Origin: Reticulitermes speratus
Taxonomy: Eukaryota > Arthropoda > Insecta > Blattodea > Rhinotermitidae
Length of the DNA: 64,000 nt
Direction: 5' to 3'
Assembly (NCBI GenBank): GCA_021186555.1
Contig: JAJKFL010000014.1
Coordinates: 21,645,033-21,709,032 of the forward strand
Of this stretch, positions 49,195 to 60,651 are shown in pieces (within the stretch, counting starts at the first letter, position 1; each line of letters opens with the position of its first letter). Made by a program: the position numbers and the translations under genes. The notes under the pieces were generated by a model. That model saw only the letters and a program-made list of their open reading frames with translations. It ran no database searches and was not told where the DNA came from.

Positions 49195-49432
49195 TGAAGT
49201 TTCCCAGGCTTCTCCCTTTTGCCCTTCTGGTAAAAGAAGTATGAAGATACAGATGGTTGTGAGGCTTGGTGGAATGATACTGAAAGGGGAAAACCGAAGT
49301 AATCGAAGGAAATCCTGCCCCAGTGCCACTTCGTCCACCAAAAGTCTCTCATGGGCTGCCTGTTATCAAGTCCGGGCTTCCGCGGTGAGTGGCTAACGAC
49401 CAACCAACCGCCTGAGCCATGGCAAGGAATTT
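49195..49432 (-). mobile_element. tRNA-derived SINE, family F
   Basis: Minus strand head: CCATGGCTCAGGCGGTTGG (A-box-like), then CGCGGAAGCCCGGACTTGAT (degraded B box). The body GTGGCACTGGGGCAGGATTT translates to a peptide I know as a recurrent spurious product (YFGFPLSVSFH). No target duplication found. Confidence 0.55.
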
Positions 49433-50243
49433 TGAAGACTAAAATGAATCTATATTATATATAAATATTTTGCTTACATCACAGAGAACAAAGTGTGCTT
49501 CCATTGCAGCAACCTGTCGGTGAATTTGGTGTAGTAAAATAATCGCTGGTTATTTTAAGTATCAGACGGAAACCATAAATGAATTATGTGGATAAAGTAT
49601 ACAGCTTTTAACGTCAAACCTTGTGGTACATGTACTAACCACTAGGCGTCAACGGTTTACATCAGCTGATATGAAAATCTGACGTATTCCAAACATTCGT
49701 CAGAATAATTCAGCTGTGTGTTGAATTGACTGTCGGTAATTAAGTTGACCTAACTATTGACACTAATGAACAGACATATCGTGCTTCATTAGCCTTCTTG
49801 AGGAAAGCCTTTACAAGGTATGCAACTTGCTGTAGCCTTTCCTGCAGGAAGAACATACGCGTAGGCTGCTGTCTTCTGTCACTGCCTTGCTGAAGGTCTT
49901 AATTTTCCACTTACGCTACTTTACCCGCTCGTTGTAGTGAGTTGCATGAGCCAGCAATAGTTGACCTGTGAAGAACAGAGATTTTCCCTCATAAGTTAGT
50001 GTAATTTCAGGTAGTCTCTTTGGAGCCTGAGGTGACATTTTAGAGAAAGCCTCAACACCTGGAATGCTAAGCATTTTGTTACGGTTCGCATGCCTGTAGC
50101 AAAGCACCTTGTACGGAAACGAGGAGTAACGAATCATTAAAGTACAGGGATAGCTATTTGTAGACAGTTTGTTATTGACGCCATGTAGCCTGAAATAAAT
50201 TTACCGAAGTTCGAAGGAAATTACTACCTCGTTTTAAGGATTC

Positions 50244-50278
50244 CCTGAAGATGCAGGTAGCTATTTCGTCCAAAACGC
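50244..50278 (+). repeat. CTGAAGATG...AAAACG motif
   Basis: Partner of the motif at 38239-38271, same orientation: CCTGAAGATGCAGGTAGC then TTTCGTCCAAAACGCTAG. Confidence 0.5.
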
Positions 50279-51499
50279 TAGTGCATTTCTACCAGAATAA
50301 AGGCATCATATCCCGAACATTCTATCTGTTCAATGTTATCGCCGTGAGTACCTTAGATGTCGCATTGTTGCACATTTCTTTTAATTAAACTTTTTAATTA
50401 TTAGGCCTTCGGTAAAAAGTAATTTTCCCTCATTGGACTGTGAGTAGCTACATGCTTTGATCCTAGTTACAGAGTAATATGTGTGCTGATATGTTTACAA
50501 AGCTATTTGAGTTTTTATATGTAATGTATTTTCTTCCAAGAGAGACAACTTCATACATTTTTCCAGGGTGTTCACGTACAGACCCTTTGATATTAATCCC
50601 TGGAGTAGAATATTCTCTGATAATATGAAGGCTAAGTCGCTATAGGCCTACACGCTCTCTGCTCCGTGTCTGTTAACACAGGTGATTTCTTAAATAAATG
50701 TTTAGTTGATTCATCAATAGCGTCGGGCACTCTGATAGTTATTACATGAATTTGCGCTTATAATAAATTATGATTAGACATAATATTTCCCGCCTTCACA
50801 GTTTTTAAACTCTTATATTTTTAAACTTCCTTTCTGAAAGAGGGGTGAATGGAAAATAAAAAATGTGGCGGATAAGATTCGCGTTGTTCAAGCTGAGTCG
50901 CTCTGTTATGTAATGCTGGCGAGAAGCCTCGTGAAGCTCGCGAAGAAGCGCAGTGAGAAAAGTTTCAAATTAAATTTGACGTAGCCACTCTCTCATCATT
51001 AGGAGCTCGAGAGCTAGTAACGGAAGTATTCTTACTGTGCTGTTGGGAGCTCCATAGAAAATAACGAAATTTCTTCATACTATAATTTTGGGGATTTGAC
51101 AATAAAATAGCGAGAATTCATCATACTATACTGTTAACAGCTCGAAGACAGGTAACGAACACTTTTAATGTTACATTGTTGGGAGCTGGACAACAAAGAG
51201 CGAGAATTCTTCATGCTAGATTGTTAAGATTGACAAAAGATAGTGATTTTTTTCGCAGTGAAGTCTTAGCAGTTCACAACAAATAGCGAGACTTATTTAT
51301 ACCATATTGTTGGTTGCTCGACAAAATTAGTGATTTGACGAATGTGTAAAGAGTAGGAATGTCTATAAATCCACCTAGAGTACAGTCTCTCCTGTGAGGC
51401 CAATCCCTATAAAAGGAAGGAAGCAACGATTTCTGAAGGAAGTAAATTGAAATCATCCACACTTCTCGAGCGTGAAATATGAAGGGTAACTCGTACGTC

Positions 51500-51790
51500 A
51501 ACGGAAGCCCTCCAGTCGTTCCTGTCGTAGCCAGATGAATTCAGTCGACACCTTCAAATTCTGTTTCTTAAAATTCATTTAATATTATACTGCAGTATAC
51601 ACCTGGGTCTCTCAAGCTGTTTCTCCTGTTCAAGATTCCTTACAACACTCTGTATATCAGTGGAGAATACTGTTCCGGAAGTCACGTCTGGCGAAAGGGT
51701 AGACAATGTGGCATTGTACTCTTCCACTAGATCTGAACTCCCGGTCAGGATTCGCCACTGATGTATGCATTTCTGATACATTTCATGCTT
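51500..51790 (-). mobile_element. RTE-B-like fragment, strongly decayed
   Basis: Keeps the ATTTAATATTATACTGCAG / CACCTGGGTCTCTCAAGCTG block in the position of the ATTATCCTCCCATCTACGCC / TGGGTCTTCCAA block of other RTE-B copies, minus orientation. Confidence 0.45.
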
Positions 51791-51837
51791 GCTTCATGAC
51801 CCCATCTTCTCTAACAGGAATAGAATTGAACGTTACA

Positions 51838-52350
51838 AGAACTAACTTCATGAAGCGGAGTCCTTCTTGAGAAACTAACAGGTCTTCAGCTAGTTAGGAA
51901 ATTCCCAGCATTTTATGGTTCCCGAAGGTTCATTACCGCATTCACAAGAGCCCACCACCAGTCCCTGTCCTGAGTCAGATCAATACAGTCCATGTACCTC
52001 TATCCCATCTCTTGAAGATCAATTTGAATATTGTCCTCCCATCTACGCCTGGGTCTTCCAATTGGTTCCTTCTCTCAGGTCTGCCCACCAAAATACTGTA
52101 TGCAACTCTCCTCTCCCCCATACGTGCTACGTGCCCCACCCATCTCATTCGTCTTGATTTGATTAACCGAATAATATTTGGGAGTACAGATCATAAAGTT
52201 CCTCGTTATGTAGTCTTCTCCACTCCCCTATTACCTTGTCCCTCTTAGGCCCAAATATCTTCCTCAGTACCATATTCTCGAACACCCTCCGCCTAAATTT
52301 CTCCCTCAATGTGAGCGACCAAGTTTCACACCCATACAAAACAACAGGAA
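51838..52350 (-). mobile_element. RTE-B retrotransposon 3' end, best copy
   Basis: The minus-strand frame gives VVLYGCETWSLTLREKFRRR, then [20 protein letters not shown] and [20 protein letters not shown]. This is the well-known post-RT segment of RTE-type elements in arthropods. Downstream it passes into the WEDNI..DLQEM-like C-terminus and ends near 51838. Upstream of about 52350 the family match stops, so it is 5'-truncated. The open frame continues to 52504 through unrelated sequence. Confidence 0.85.
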
Positions 52351-53111
52351 AATGCAATGTTGGGTCTTGCAGGAGAAACTGCAATTCCTTGATTTTGCCT
52401 TTTGTTTTCGAAAGGTCATGCAGGTCTGTGAAGTTGTTATTTGTGCTAATGACGGCGAGATTTGTGCTGCAACATCGAACTTCACTGTTAATCGGAAAAG
52501 GCACTTATAGAACATGCGCAGTCATCAAACCAGTTTTAAAATGCAGTAGAAACACATTCACTGAAAAGGTTATCCATAAATCCGTGTTGGAAACAACTCG
52601 ATGAATTGTTCCAAATTTACTGTTCATGGTTGCCGCTTCTGTAGTTTCATTCCGGTTTCTTCTTTTATGTATTTCTTGTACTTATATTGCGGTGTCATGA
52701 AATAGTGTTAACTTGTAAAACAATTCATTCCTGTTATATGTTTTATGCTTTCCTTTTACGGAGCATAATAGGGAGGTCTTGTTTATTTCTAAATCCGCCC
52801 AGATTTCGAAGTTGTATTATTCGATGGTCTGCATTAAACGTTGCCCGTCAGATTTGAAATACAGGCTAAAACTAGTCCTCAACAATTTCCACGTTCTTTC
52901 CAGTTCAACATTCAGAATTTTTTCGTATTCGGATTTATGTAACTGACGAACATGATAAAAACTATTTAAGTAAACGAAGAAATCAACTGTTTTCGTAACT
53001 TAAACAAGGTAATATTTTATTTATAGAATTATAGATTAATAGAAGGTGGTAAATCGTGCTAAGGTTGAGTGCGTCGAATGTGACAGAACTGTGACGAATA
53101 ACGGCCGAGAT

Positions 53112-53114
<3 letters not shown>

Positions 53115-53149
<35 letters not shown>
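53115..53149. repeat. (AT)n microsatellite
   Basis: About 17 AT units followed by ACACAC. It creates a spurious Tyr-Ile repeat frame. Confidence 0.95.
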
Positions 53150-53158
<9 letters not shown>

Positions 53159-53569
53159 TCCACTGAACTACGTCACAAACGCCGCCTCACAAATCCCTTC
53201 CTTTCTAACCATTCATCATCACATCTGTACCTCGCGGGATTTGAGACTCCCACGGCTGTTACTCTGAAGAATACAGACTTCTAGAATGTGACGTCTTGTA
53301 GCTTTGTAGAAATTTACCTACGATTCGGAGGAACTTGCCGCTTACCTCTTCATGGTAGAAAAATAGTCCCGCTGAAGCTTCAGAGCTTTACACCATCCCA
53401 TCTCCCCCTTTACACTGCCAAATATTTTCTTACCTTTTTTCTATCTTGACCCATTTCTTCTCAGCCTCTTCTCTGGCCTCTCTCTTTTCTCCCATCTCCT
53501 AATCGCGTTCTTTTCCATTTTCACACTTCAGGAATCGAATCCTTTTCTCCCGTCCCCATACCTTATCTT

Positions 53570-53705
53570 TCTCTTTCTGGTGCGCTTTAAATGCTCTGCC
53601 CTGAAGATGGAGGCAACACCGTCGTCCTGAACGTCTATAAATCTCTGCCAAGTTGCGCGACGTCATATCCGATAACACCGTGTTCTTAATTGCCACCGGA
53701 AGAAA
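53570..53705 (-). repeat. Repeat family D fragment
   Basis: Minus frame: DMTSRNLAEIYRRSGRRCCL followed by HLQGRAF, the (WDVTPC)NLVDIYRRFGGTCCLHLQG pattern of family D. Confidence 0.5.
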
Positions 53706-53801
53706 CCCATCTCACGAGGCAGTTGTGTAATATTGATTGGTTAATATGGGATAAATTTTTAAGAAAATGTGGTGACATAGTTTACTAAACTCTATATGCA
53801 G

Positions 53802-54152
53802 TGAGAACTAATTGTCTTCTGAACTTTGTCCATTGTCCGGATAAAATATAAAAATGTAAAATCACGACGTTTCGGAAGCTGGTTCTTCTTCCGTCTTCAG
53901 GTCAATTTTTAATGCTTATTTATCTGTTATCTTCCTCTGACATAACCTAACCTCAAGTATTCTTATAGCTGTGGTTTTACCGGCTGAAGTCCGGTGATTG
54001 AGATTAGCTCGGTCTAAGGGACCCATCTGAGTAGTTGTCTCCCCTCCCTTCACCTGAAGACGGAAGAAGAACCAGCTTCCGAAACGTCGTTATTTTATAT
54101 TTTTGTATTTTATCCGGACGATGGACAAAGTCCAGAAGACAATTAGTTCTCA
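53802..54152. mobile_element. Foldback element 2
   Basis: Left arm 53802-53902 is the reverse complement of right arm 54052-54152, with five mismatches in 101 by my count. A 149-bp spacer separates them. Read outward, each arm starts ACCTGAAGACGGAAGAAGAA, continues CCAGCTTCCGAAACGTCG, and ends AGACAATTAGTTCTCA. The GGAAG/CTTCC pair makes a small stem between CTGAAGA and GAAAC. No coding capacity. Confidence 0.85.
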
Positions 54153-55505
54153 ATGTTATATACCATCGTTAGAACCTTTTAGAATTTATCTGTATGCAGT
54201 ATATAACACAGAATAATTGTGAAGTTAAATGCCTGTATCTCCTCAACGGAGTGCTATATTGCTATAATTCTTGCGCCTTTTAAAGCCCATACGATTAAAC
54301 TGACATTTAGTATCGGAAGTGAATGCAGGCCGCAACATTTTTCATACAGTTCTGCATGGCTGGACGATACAGACTGAACACTTTACCTTAAGGAGTCAGG
54401 AGGTACAACGGCATAAGTATCTGGAATTTTGGTTATGATCGGTACACTTCGTCTTTGGCCAACAGTCACATGACGTAAAATGGGGACTTGGCGGAGGCCA
54501 TTCTGTTGGCTCTCGACGCCCAATCCACATACCAAGAAAGTAGTAATGTATCGTAAACTGAATGCCATATTGCTACTATACTTGCACTTTTTTAAATACT
54601 ATATACTACTATTTTTATGACCAGTTTGGCAGTAGGTATTTAGCTTCTGTATGTTTGCACTCTATATGCTGCAGGTCCTGATCCAATCCGTCAATCTTGA
54701 GAATTGATGTCTCGAAGTAAGGAAGTTGTATGAACTTTTATACGTTTGCTGTGCGCATCACTAGGTATGCAGTTCACGGTCATAGAAATCTTCCTATATT
54801 CGCTAAATTGTCTCTTTGCGTTGATGCAAGGGTTATCATTCATATTGACATGACTGGCATCCTCGTTTTATGCATAGTTCACACGTTGACCAGGGCCTTG
54901 AGCCACTACACCAAAGCGCGGTGGGAAATACTTTTAAACCCGCATACGTTCTATTTGTCACGTGTAGTCGTAGTAAATTAAGACTTACGACAACTCTTGT
55001 GAAGTAATATTTAAAGGTAGAGAAATATTATATTTATGCGGGATATCTTTATTATTCTTAATCGTTTAATTACCTTGAAACACTTAAGCTGTGTTTTTAT
55101 AAATATATCTACTTTTAATGGACTTTGGTGATGGTCGGGTACCTGTGTTTCCTCGTGTTGGCAATTGTAACAATTTAGTTTACTGGAGGATGCTGTTAGG
55201 TGGAATCAAAAACGAACATAAGAATAACGTAGCTTCTAAAACCATGAAACGTAATGCATATTTTCTTGTTAGAGGCTGCCATCACGCAATACAAAGAGAA
55301 GATGTGAATAGCCTTGTGATTTATAATTTCTATCATAGTGCATCTCTGCGGGCTAGCAAGGAGCACACGTTTTAGCAGTATTTAGGCAAGTGGTTAACTA
55401 CAAGACTTCATTTTTAATTTTGAATTTGAGGTAAAGGTCTATCCCTTATACGTACAAAGATATATTTGTTGCTTTTTGACTATATCGTAAATTATTATTA
55501 TATTG

Positions 55506-55793
55506 GTAAAAAGCAAAGCAATCCCATTACAGGCCTGGACAGGCCCTTAGGGTTCCAGGAGGTTGAGGCTTCCAGATTTCTAGACAATCGGCATATGAAG
55601 TTTGTAAGATTGTCAGCCCTAAGCACCGGCCGCCTTGACCTCCCAGGAAATATTCCTGGTACTCATTTCTGTTAGAGGCTGAGTATACCCCAGGGCCATA
55701 ATTCGACCGAAAGGATGACACCATCGGAATCGAACCCGCGACCTTCCGGCTTGTAACGCAGTGCCTTAACCAAATGCACCATCGAGTGTCCCT
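55506..55793 (-). mobile_element. SINE family C, left copy of inverted pair
   Basis: Minus orientation, with B box GGTTCGATTCC and the full body (GTACCAG, CCGGCCGCC segments). An 11-bp target duplication TTATTATATTG lies at 55495-55505 and 55794-55804. A short internal deletion relative to 8761 removes the TTGACATAA segment. Confidence 0.9.
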
Positions 55794-55820
55794 TTATTAT
55801 ATTGTGTTACAATGTATTAA

Positions 55821-56112
55821 GGGGCACATGGTGGCGCAGTTGGTTGAGGCACTGCGTTACAAGCCGGAAGGTCGCGGGTTCGATTCCCGATGGTGTCACT
55901 GGAATTTTTCATTGACATAATTCTTTCGGTCGCACTATGGCTCTGGGGTCGACTCAGCCTCTAACAGAAATGAGTACCAGGAAAATTTCCTGGGGGTGAA
56001 GGCGGCCGGTGCGTAGGGCTGACAACCTTACCACCTTCTAGAAATCTGGGAGCCTCAACCTCCTGGAACCCTAAGGGCCTGTCGAGGCCACTAATGGGAT
56101 TGCTTTACCTTT
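55821..56112 (+). mobile_element. SINE family C, right copy of inverted pair
   Basis: Plus orientation: A box TGGCGCAGTTGG, B box GGTTCGATTCC, tail GGGATTGCTTTACCTTTAC. The 12-bp target duplication is ACAATGTATTAA (55809-55820) and ACAATATATTAA (56113-56124), one mismatch. It lies 27 bp from the left copy, head to head. Confidence 0.92.
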
Positions 56113-56735
56113 ACAATATATTAAAATTACGTTTTTATGAAGATATTTTATTTGAAAATTCGTTGTACACACGCTACATTCAGCAATAAAAATTTGTTGC
56201 GGTTTCAGGACACCTTAAAGCTCGCGTGTCTTCATTTAATTTTATCTCCTTAGGTATGAAGACACCAACATGGGGAAAATATGCGTGAAAGGTCTACAGA
56301 ACGTACTCTGTAAAAGTATAACAAGACAGGCAATGAACGTATAACGTAAAATTGAGGCGCGTTCGCGTAACCAGTGTTGCTGTGGAAAAACAATAGGTAT
56401 TACAAATTGTGAGTGTGTGTCTGTAGCCTTAATTATCCAGCGTGCAAAGCTTATGCACCCTATTATATTGCTAACTTTAGCCTGTCTGGCTGTACCATAT
56501 TTTTCCACATTATTTCATAAAAGGCACGATTTTCGCAAAAAATGTTACTGAAGATAAATTGTGTGGTTTGATTTTCTCTGCAATTTTTTTATAAAAAATT
56601 TCTCATTCTAAGAAGAATCCAGCGAGCTATTATCATACATGTACTTACGTCTTCATGTAAAGTACCAGTTATTCTTGTCAGATTTTAATAAAACTCGAGT
56701 TTTCTCGACACAAGTTCGAAAAATGTTAAAATATC

Positions 56736-56850
56736 AAATTTTATGAAAATCCGTCCAGAGGGAGCCGAATTGTTCCATACGGACGAAGGGGCAGACAGAC
56801 GTGATGACGTTAATAGTCGTGCCTCGAAATTTTGCGAAGACGCCTAAAAA
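56736..56850 (+). repeat. Dispersed repeat family E, copy 2
   Basis: TTATGAAAATCCGTCCAGAG, TTGTTCCATACGGACGAA, CAGACAGACGTGATGACG and GAAGACGCCTAAAA align with 33604-33720 in the same order. Confidence 0.6.
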
Positions 56851-56916
56851 TTACAAATATTACAAGAAAGTTTTATAAGACGTATATATCAATCATTTTT
56901 TAGTGAGAGTTGTTGT

Positions 56917-56945
56917 TGTGTGTGTGTGTGTGTGTGTGTGGTGTG
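56917..56945. repeat. (TG)n microsatellite
   Basis: A run of about 13 TG units. A shorter one lies at 30874-30891. Confidence 0.9.
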
Positions 56946-57281
56946 TCGCTCGCACACGCACATTTTTCTGATGTTTAGAATATTTCCTATATATCCGTAG
57001 AGAAATTAAATTCGGTGATTCTTAGTCGCTTGTTCTCTTAGCTTTACACTTTAACAAAAAAGTTTGCAATTCTTGGCTCTGTAGACGCTTTGACAGTAAT
57101 GTGGCCATTGTTAACTTACGTCCTTGCTGTACACTCCTGATGTTGAATGCGTTTCTACAGTAGAACAGATTACGAAAAATGATGACCATGCACATTCTGA
57201 GGAATGCGAAATATATGAAGGAAAACTCAGGGACCGTAATTCCGTTCGCTACAAATGTCATCTCCGAGAGCTGTAGATTAG

Positions 57282-57496
57282 CTTGCTGTTGAGGATTCAG
57301 GTGTTCGCGGTTGTTACGCTTAGTAGCGGGGTTATTGATTCCCGAAGTTTCGAAGGAACGCACTGTCTTAAAGGCTTGAGGAGTTAACTCATCAAGCCTT
57401 GAAGACGAAGACAGTGCGTTCCTTCGAAACGTCGGGAACCAGTAACGCCACTCTACTCAGAGTAACAACGCGGAACACCTGAAGCCTCAACAGCAG
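57282..57496. mobile_element. Foldback element 3 (near-perfect large palindrome)
   Basis: Left arm 57282-57385 and right arm 57386-57496 are head-to-head copies meeting at GAGTT/AACTC with no spacer. Read outward: AACTCATCAAGCCTTGAAGA, CAGTGCGTTCCTTCGAAAC, then GTCGGGAACCAGTAACG, ending CTCAACAGCA. The left copy lacks six bases after the GAAGAC. The TTCGAAACGTCGGG core is shared with elements 1 and 2. Confidence 0.8.
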
Positions 57497-57962
57497 TGCT
57501 GGGGAATCCTCAAGTCTCGCGCAGTACGAGCTTGCTTTTGTTTCAGGCTGTTGTGGTTTGTATTCTCTGATGCGTTGCTCCCTGCTAAGCAAATTACAGT
57601 CCCAAGGCGTTAATGGAATAATAGCATGGAGTCAACTTCAGCTTCTCGACAGCAGCTATTTTACAGAAATCCTGTTCTTACAGATATGACGTGTAGGCAG
57701 TAGCATGAAGACCGACTCAGGCAAACACTTGTTGGAGCAGTGCTGCAAGGCCGGGCCTTATTGTGAGTGCTGCAGCATCCCGTGGCACAGTGACTTTTGT
57801 AATTTGTTTTCACGTGCTCCATTGGTAGATGCAGTATGGCTGTACGCCCACTGCTTTCATCAGTGTTTAGATCACAAACACAAATTACAGACGTGCAAAT
57901 ACATGCTTGTAGTAGCTGCAGCAACTTCATTAGGAAGTGGTGCATTTGCTGTAAAGTATAAA

Positions 57963-58255
57963 CTAAATAACTCAATGGAGCAGAGTCCTTCTTGAGAAGC
58001 GAACAGGCCCTCACCTTTTCTAGAAATATCCCGTATTATATGGATCCCGGAGTTTCATTACCGCATTCACAACAGTCCGCCACCTGTCCCTGTCTTAATC
58101 CAGATCAATCGACTCCATGCTTCCATCCCACTTATTTATGATCAATTTTAATATTATCCTCTCATCTACGGTAAGGTCTTCCAAGTGGTCTTTGTCCCTC
58201 AGGTTTCCCCACCACCTCTACCCCCATACGTGTTGCATGCCCCGCCCATATCGTT
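57963..58255 (-). mobile_element. RTE-B 3' fragment
   Basis: CAATGGAGCAGAGTCCTTCT, TGAGAAGCGAACAGG and the CACCTGTCCCTGTC block match the copies at 21757 and 51838, minus orientation. Frame disrupted. Confidence 0.7.
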
Positions 58256-58719
58256 GTAAACTGTAAACGTTAAAGTAATTTTACTGTTTCATGTGAGTGG
58301 TGTAAAACCACCACTTTTTTCAACTCTTGCTTTGGACAACCTTATATCATGCTGTTGAATTAAGACACGTGTATCATGTTACACATGTCAACTCTGCTGT
58401 GTAAGACATTTAAACTACGTTTTTAACACAGTTGGGGGCCTGTCAATACACTCATATGCTCGAAACTTCTTTCTTGTTGCTGTCACTAATACATGTTTCT
58501 TTGTGCGAGCCATGGTTATTGATCAAACTTAATTAATTGGGCAGGTTCAGTATTGAGTTTTTCTTATGACATACGACATGGATGCCCCATGTTCCTAGTT
58601 CAAGTACCGAAAACGTAATTTGTTCCAAGTAATAAAATACAATTTTGTACACAGTTGGGTTCAAATGATAGTTTTCTGGCCTATTATATCCTGGAACTTA
58701 ATAAGTCTTTTTCTGAACA

Positions 58720-58790
58720 GACTAAACTAACCTGCACGGTGTAAAAACCCAGAAACAGCCATGTGAGGAACACATGACGTGAAAGCCTGA
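58720..58790 (-). repeat. Repeat family D fragment
   Basis: Minus frame contains SSHGCFWVFTPCRLV, the FWVVTPCRLV core of family D. Confidence 0.4.
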
Positions 58791-60087
58791 AAAATTATAA
58801 ATAGGCTTTATGGTATGCGAAATATCGCCTTGAAGCGCCAAATGGATCCGTAAATTTTTAAAAGTGTAGAAACAAATGTTACGCTTTTGTACTAAGTCAG
58901 AAAATAACGCCTTGTGTGGAGACAATGTTCACTCGTCTGTCCAATCTGTGACCTAGTATCAACGACTAAACCGTCTGTTGGATTCTCAAAAAATTCGATA
59001 TACACTTTCTTTGTTATCGTTGTCAAGTAAGTGTGAGTTTCATGAAAATCGGTTTAGTGACAAGGCATAATTATTTAGGGGTTGTATGGAATTTGTTCGT
59101 ATTATCCACATTTGTTTTCCGACTAGGGTAAAATTGAACGTAAGACATGGACACAAATAGTGTTGGGCATTTGCGAATTTTGTGAAAATCGGCGCAGGAA
59201 AGACCATATTCTTCTTACGGAGGTAAAGGAAATTACATTTACGCTGGTATAGTGAAATCATATGTCACATTGAAAGCAAAGAACGCCTTGCTAAAGTCGG
59301 TGTATTCTGTCACGGAGTACACGATTTACAGCCTTGTTTTCCTTTGTTTAATACGGGAAATTAAAATTATCCATGTTCCGTGCTGTAAAACAAGTCAATA
59401 TATGTACATGGCGAGGGAAATTAACTTGTAGCTTATTTTTGTTTTATAAATTATAGAAAACTATCAGTATATATAGCATTACTATTTATTAATTTTGAAG
59501 TAATATTTATCAATGTGCTACAATAATTTCGAAATTTGGCCAGTATTCTGTCTTAAACAGTGACATAGCGAAAGCAATCTGATATCTGAAACTTGTAATT
59601 GGAAAAGTGATTTTCAGATGTAAGTGTTCTGGTATTTTGACACTGCCATTAATTTAAGGTATTATGGAAACAATTTTATTTCTAATGTTCATGTTATAAT
59701 CGTTGGAAAGTTAAAAACGTGTAGACTTATTTATTTTAATATAGCCTATATCTGTTCATTTGTACCGTTAGTATTGGTTATGTGCACATAGATTATGACT
59801 TCAAGTTACATGCTCTTGCATTTAAGGTCTTTACTCGTCTGTTATTTTATCCACGTTGTAGAAATATGTAAGTTTTTACTGAATGTGTGAGTTCTTTCAC
59901 TTTCTGCATCACGGTCATGGTAATTGTGTTCCTGCCTTCAGCAGTGTTGCTAATGAGATGTGAGGTATGCCTTTCCACACAACCGTGGAGAGTTAATTGA
60001 CTGTGAACGTTTCGTGATGTCCAGAGGGACAAAGTGCAGTGGCACATCAATCCAACACAACGATTTTTTTTGTTTTATATCGTAGCT

Positions 60088-60122
60088 ACATGTTTCGGCT
60101 TAAAGCAAGTAATCATCGGGCT
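60088..60122 (-). repeat. CTGATGA...GAAAC-type stem-loop motif
   Basis: Minus strand: AGCCCGATGATTACTTGCTT then TAAGCCGAAACATGTAGC. AGCC lies before GAAAC; the 5' partner is weak. Confidence 0.45.
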
Positions 60123-60651
60123 AATATATCCAAAGTATCTAGAATAATGTTACGGAGTTGCTGTAATTTTTTAAAGCGCGTGTTCAGAAATTAATCCATT
60201 TACATAGGTTTTATTATTTAACAGAGAATGGTGTTATCTTTAAATATAATTGCAACATATCTCGTACGTCATACCGACATAGATATTTACATTCCATTAT
60301 ATATACATCGCCTTCCAGTGGTTTTAATAGAAGACAATATGCAAGACTCGAATTTTAAACAATTTTACGTTCTTAAATACATTTTAAATGTTTTAGATTT
60401 CGATGGAAGTACTCATATAAAAACAATAATAGTCAGTCCAAGTCATTATTTATATCAATCACAGACCGTATCAGTATATCTTATTTGATATATCGGATAT
60501 GGTTACAATTTCTATGTTAAAAATAAATACAAAAGTAGAAGTATTGAGTACTCAGAACCTTCATCAAAACACTGTAGTAGCTTTGAAACAGTACAGTGAA
60601 TAAAGCAAGATTACAAACAACAAATTGCACATATTATAATAAAACACTCCT

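Larger units (their letters stand above)
45741..51499. other. 5' flank, mostly featureless
   Basis: Upstream of the cuticle gene. Apart from a possible transposase relic (47815-47945), the motif at 50244, simple repeats (TCTG)n at 46831-46848 and (AAT)n at 49045-49069, and the SINE at 49195-49432, I see no gene. Confidence 0.5.

Noticed and set aside
53046..53267. Open frame containing a Tyr-Ile repeat
   Set aside because: Produced by the (AT)n microsatellite.
55826..55900. tRNA gene with A box TGGCGCAGTTGG and B box GGTTCGATTCC
   Set aside because: It is the head of SINE C: it continues into the SINE body and tail, has target duplications, and does not fold as a complete cloverleaf.
57661..58014. 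Overlapping open frames on both strands (96 and 117 codons)
   Set aside because: No recognisable family, and the ends run into an RTE-B fragment; treated as chance.
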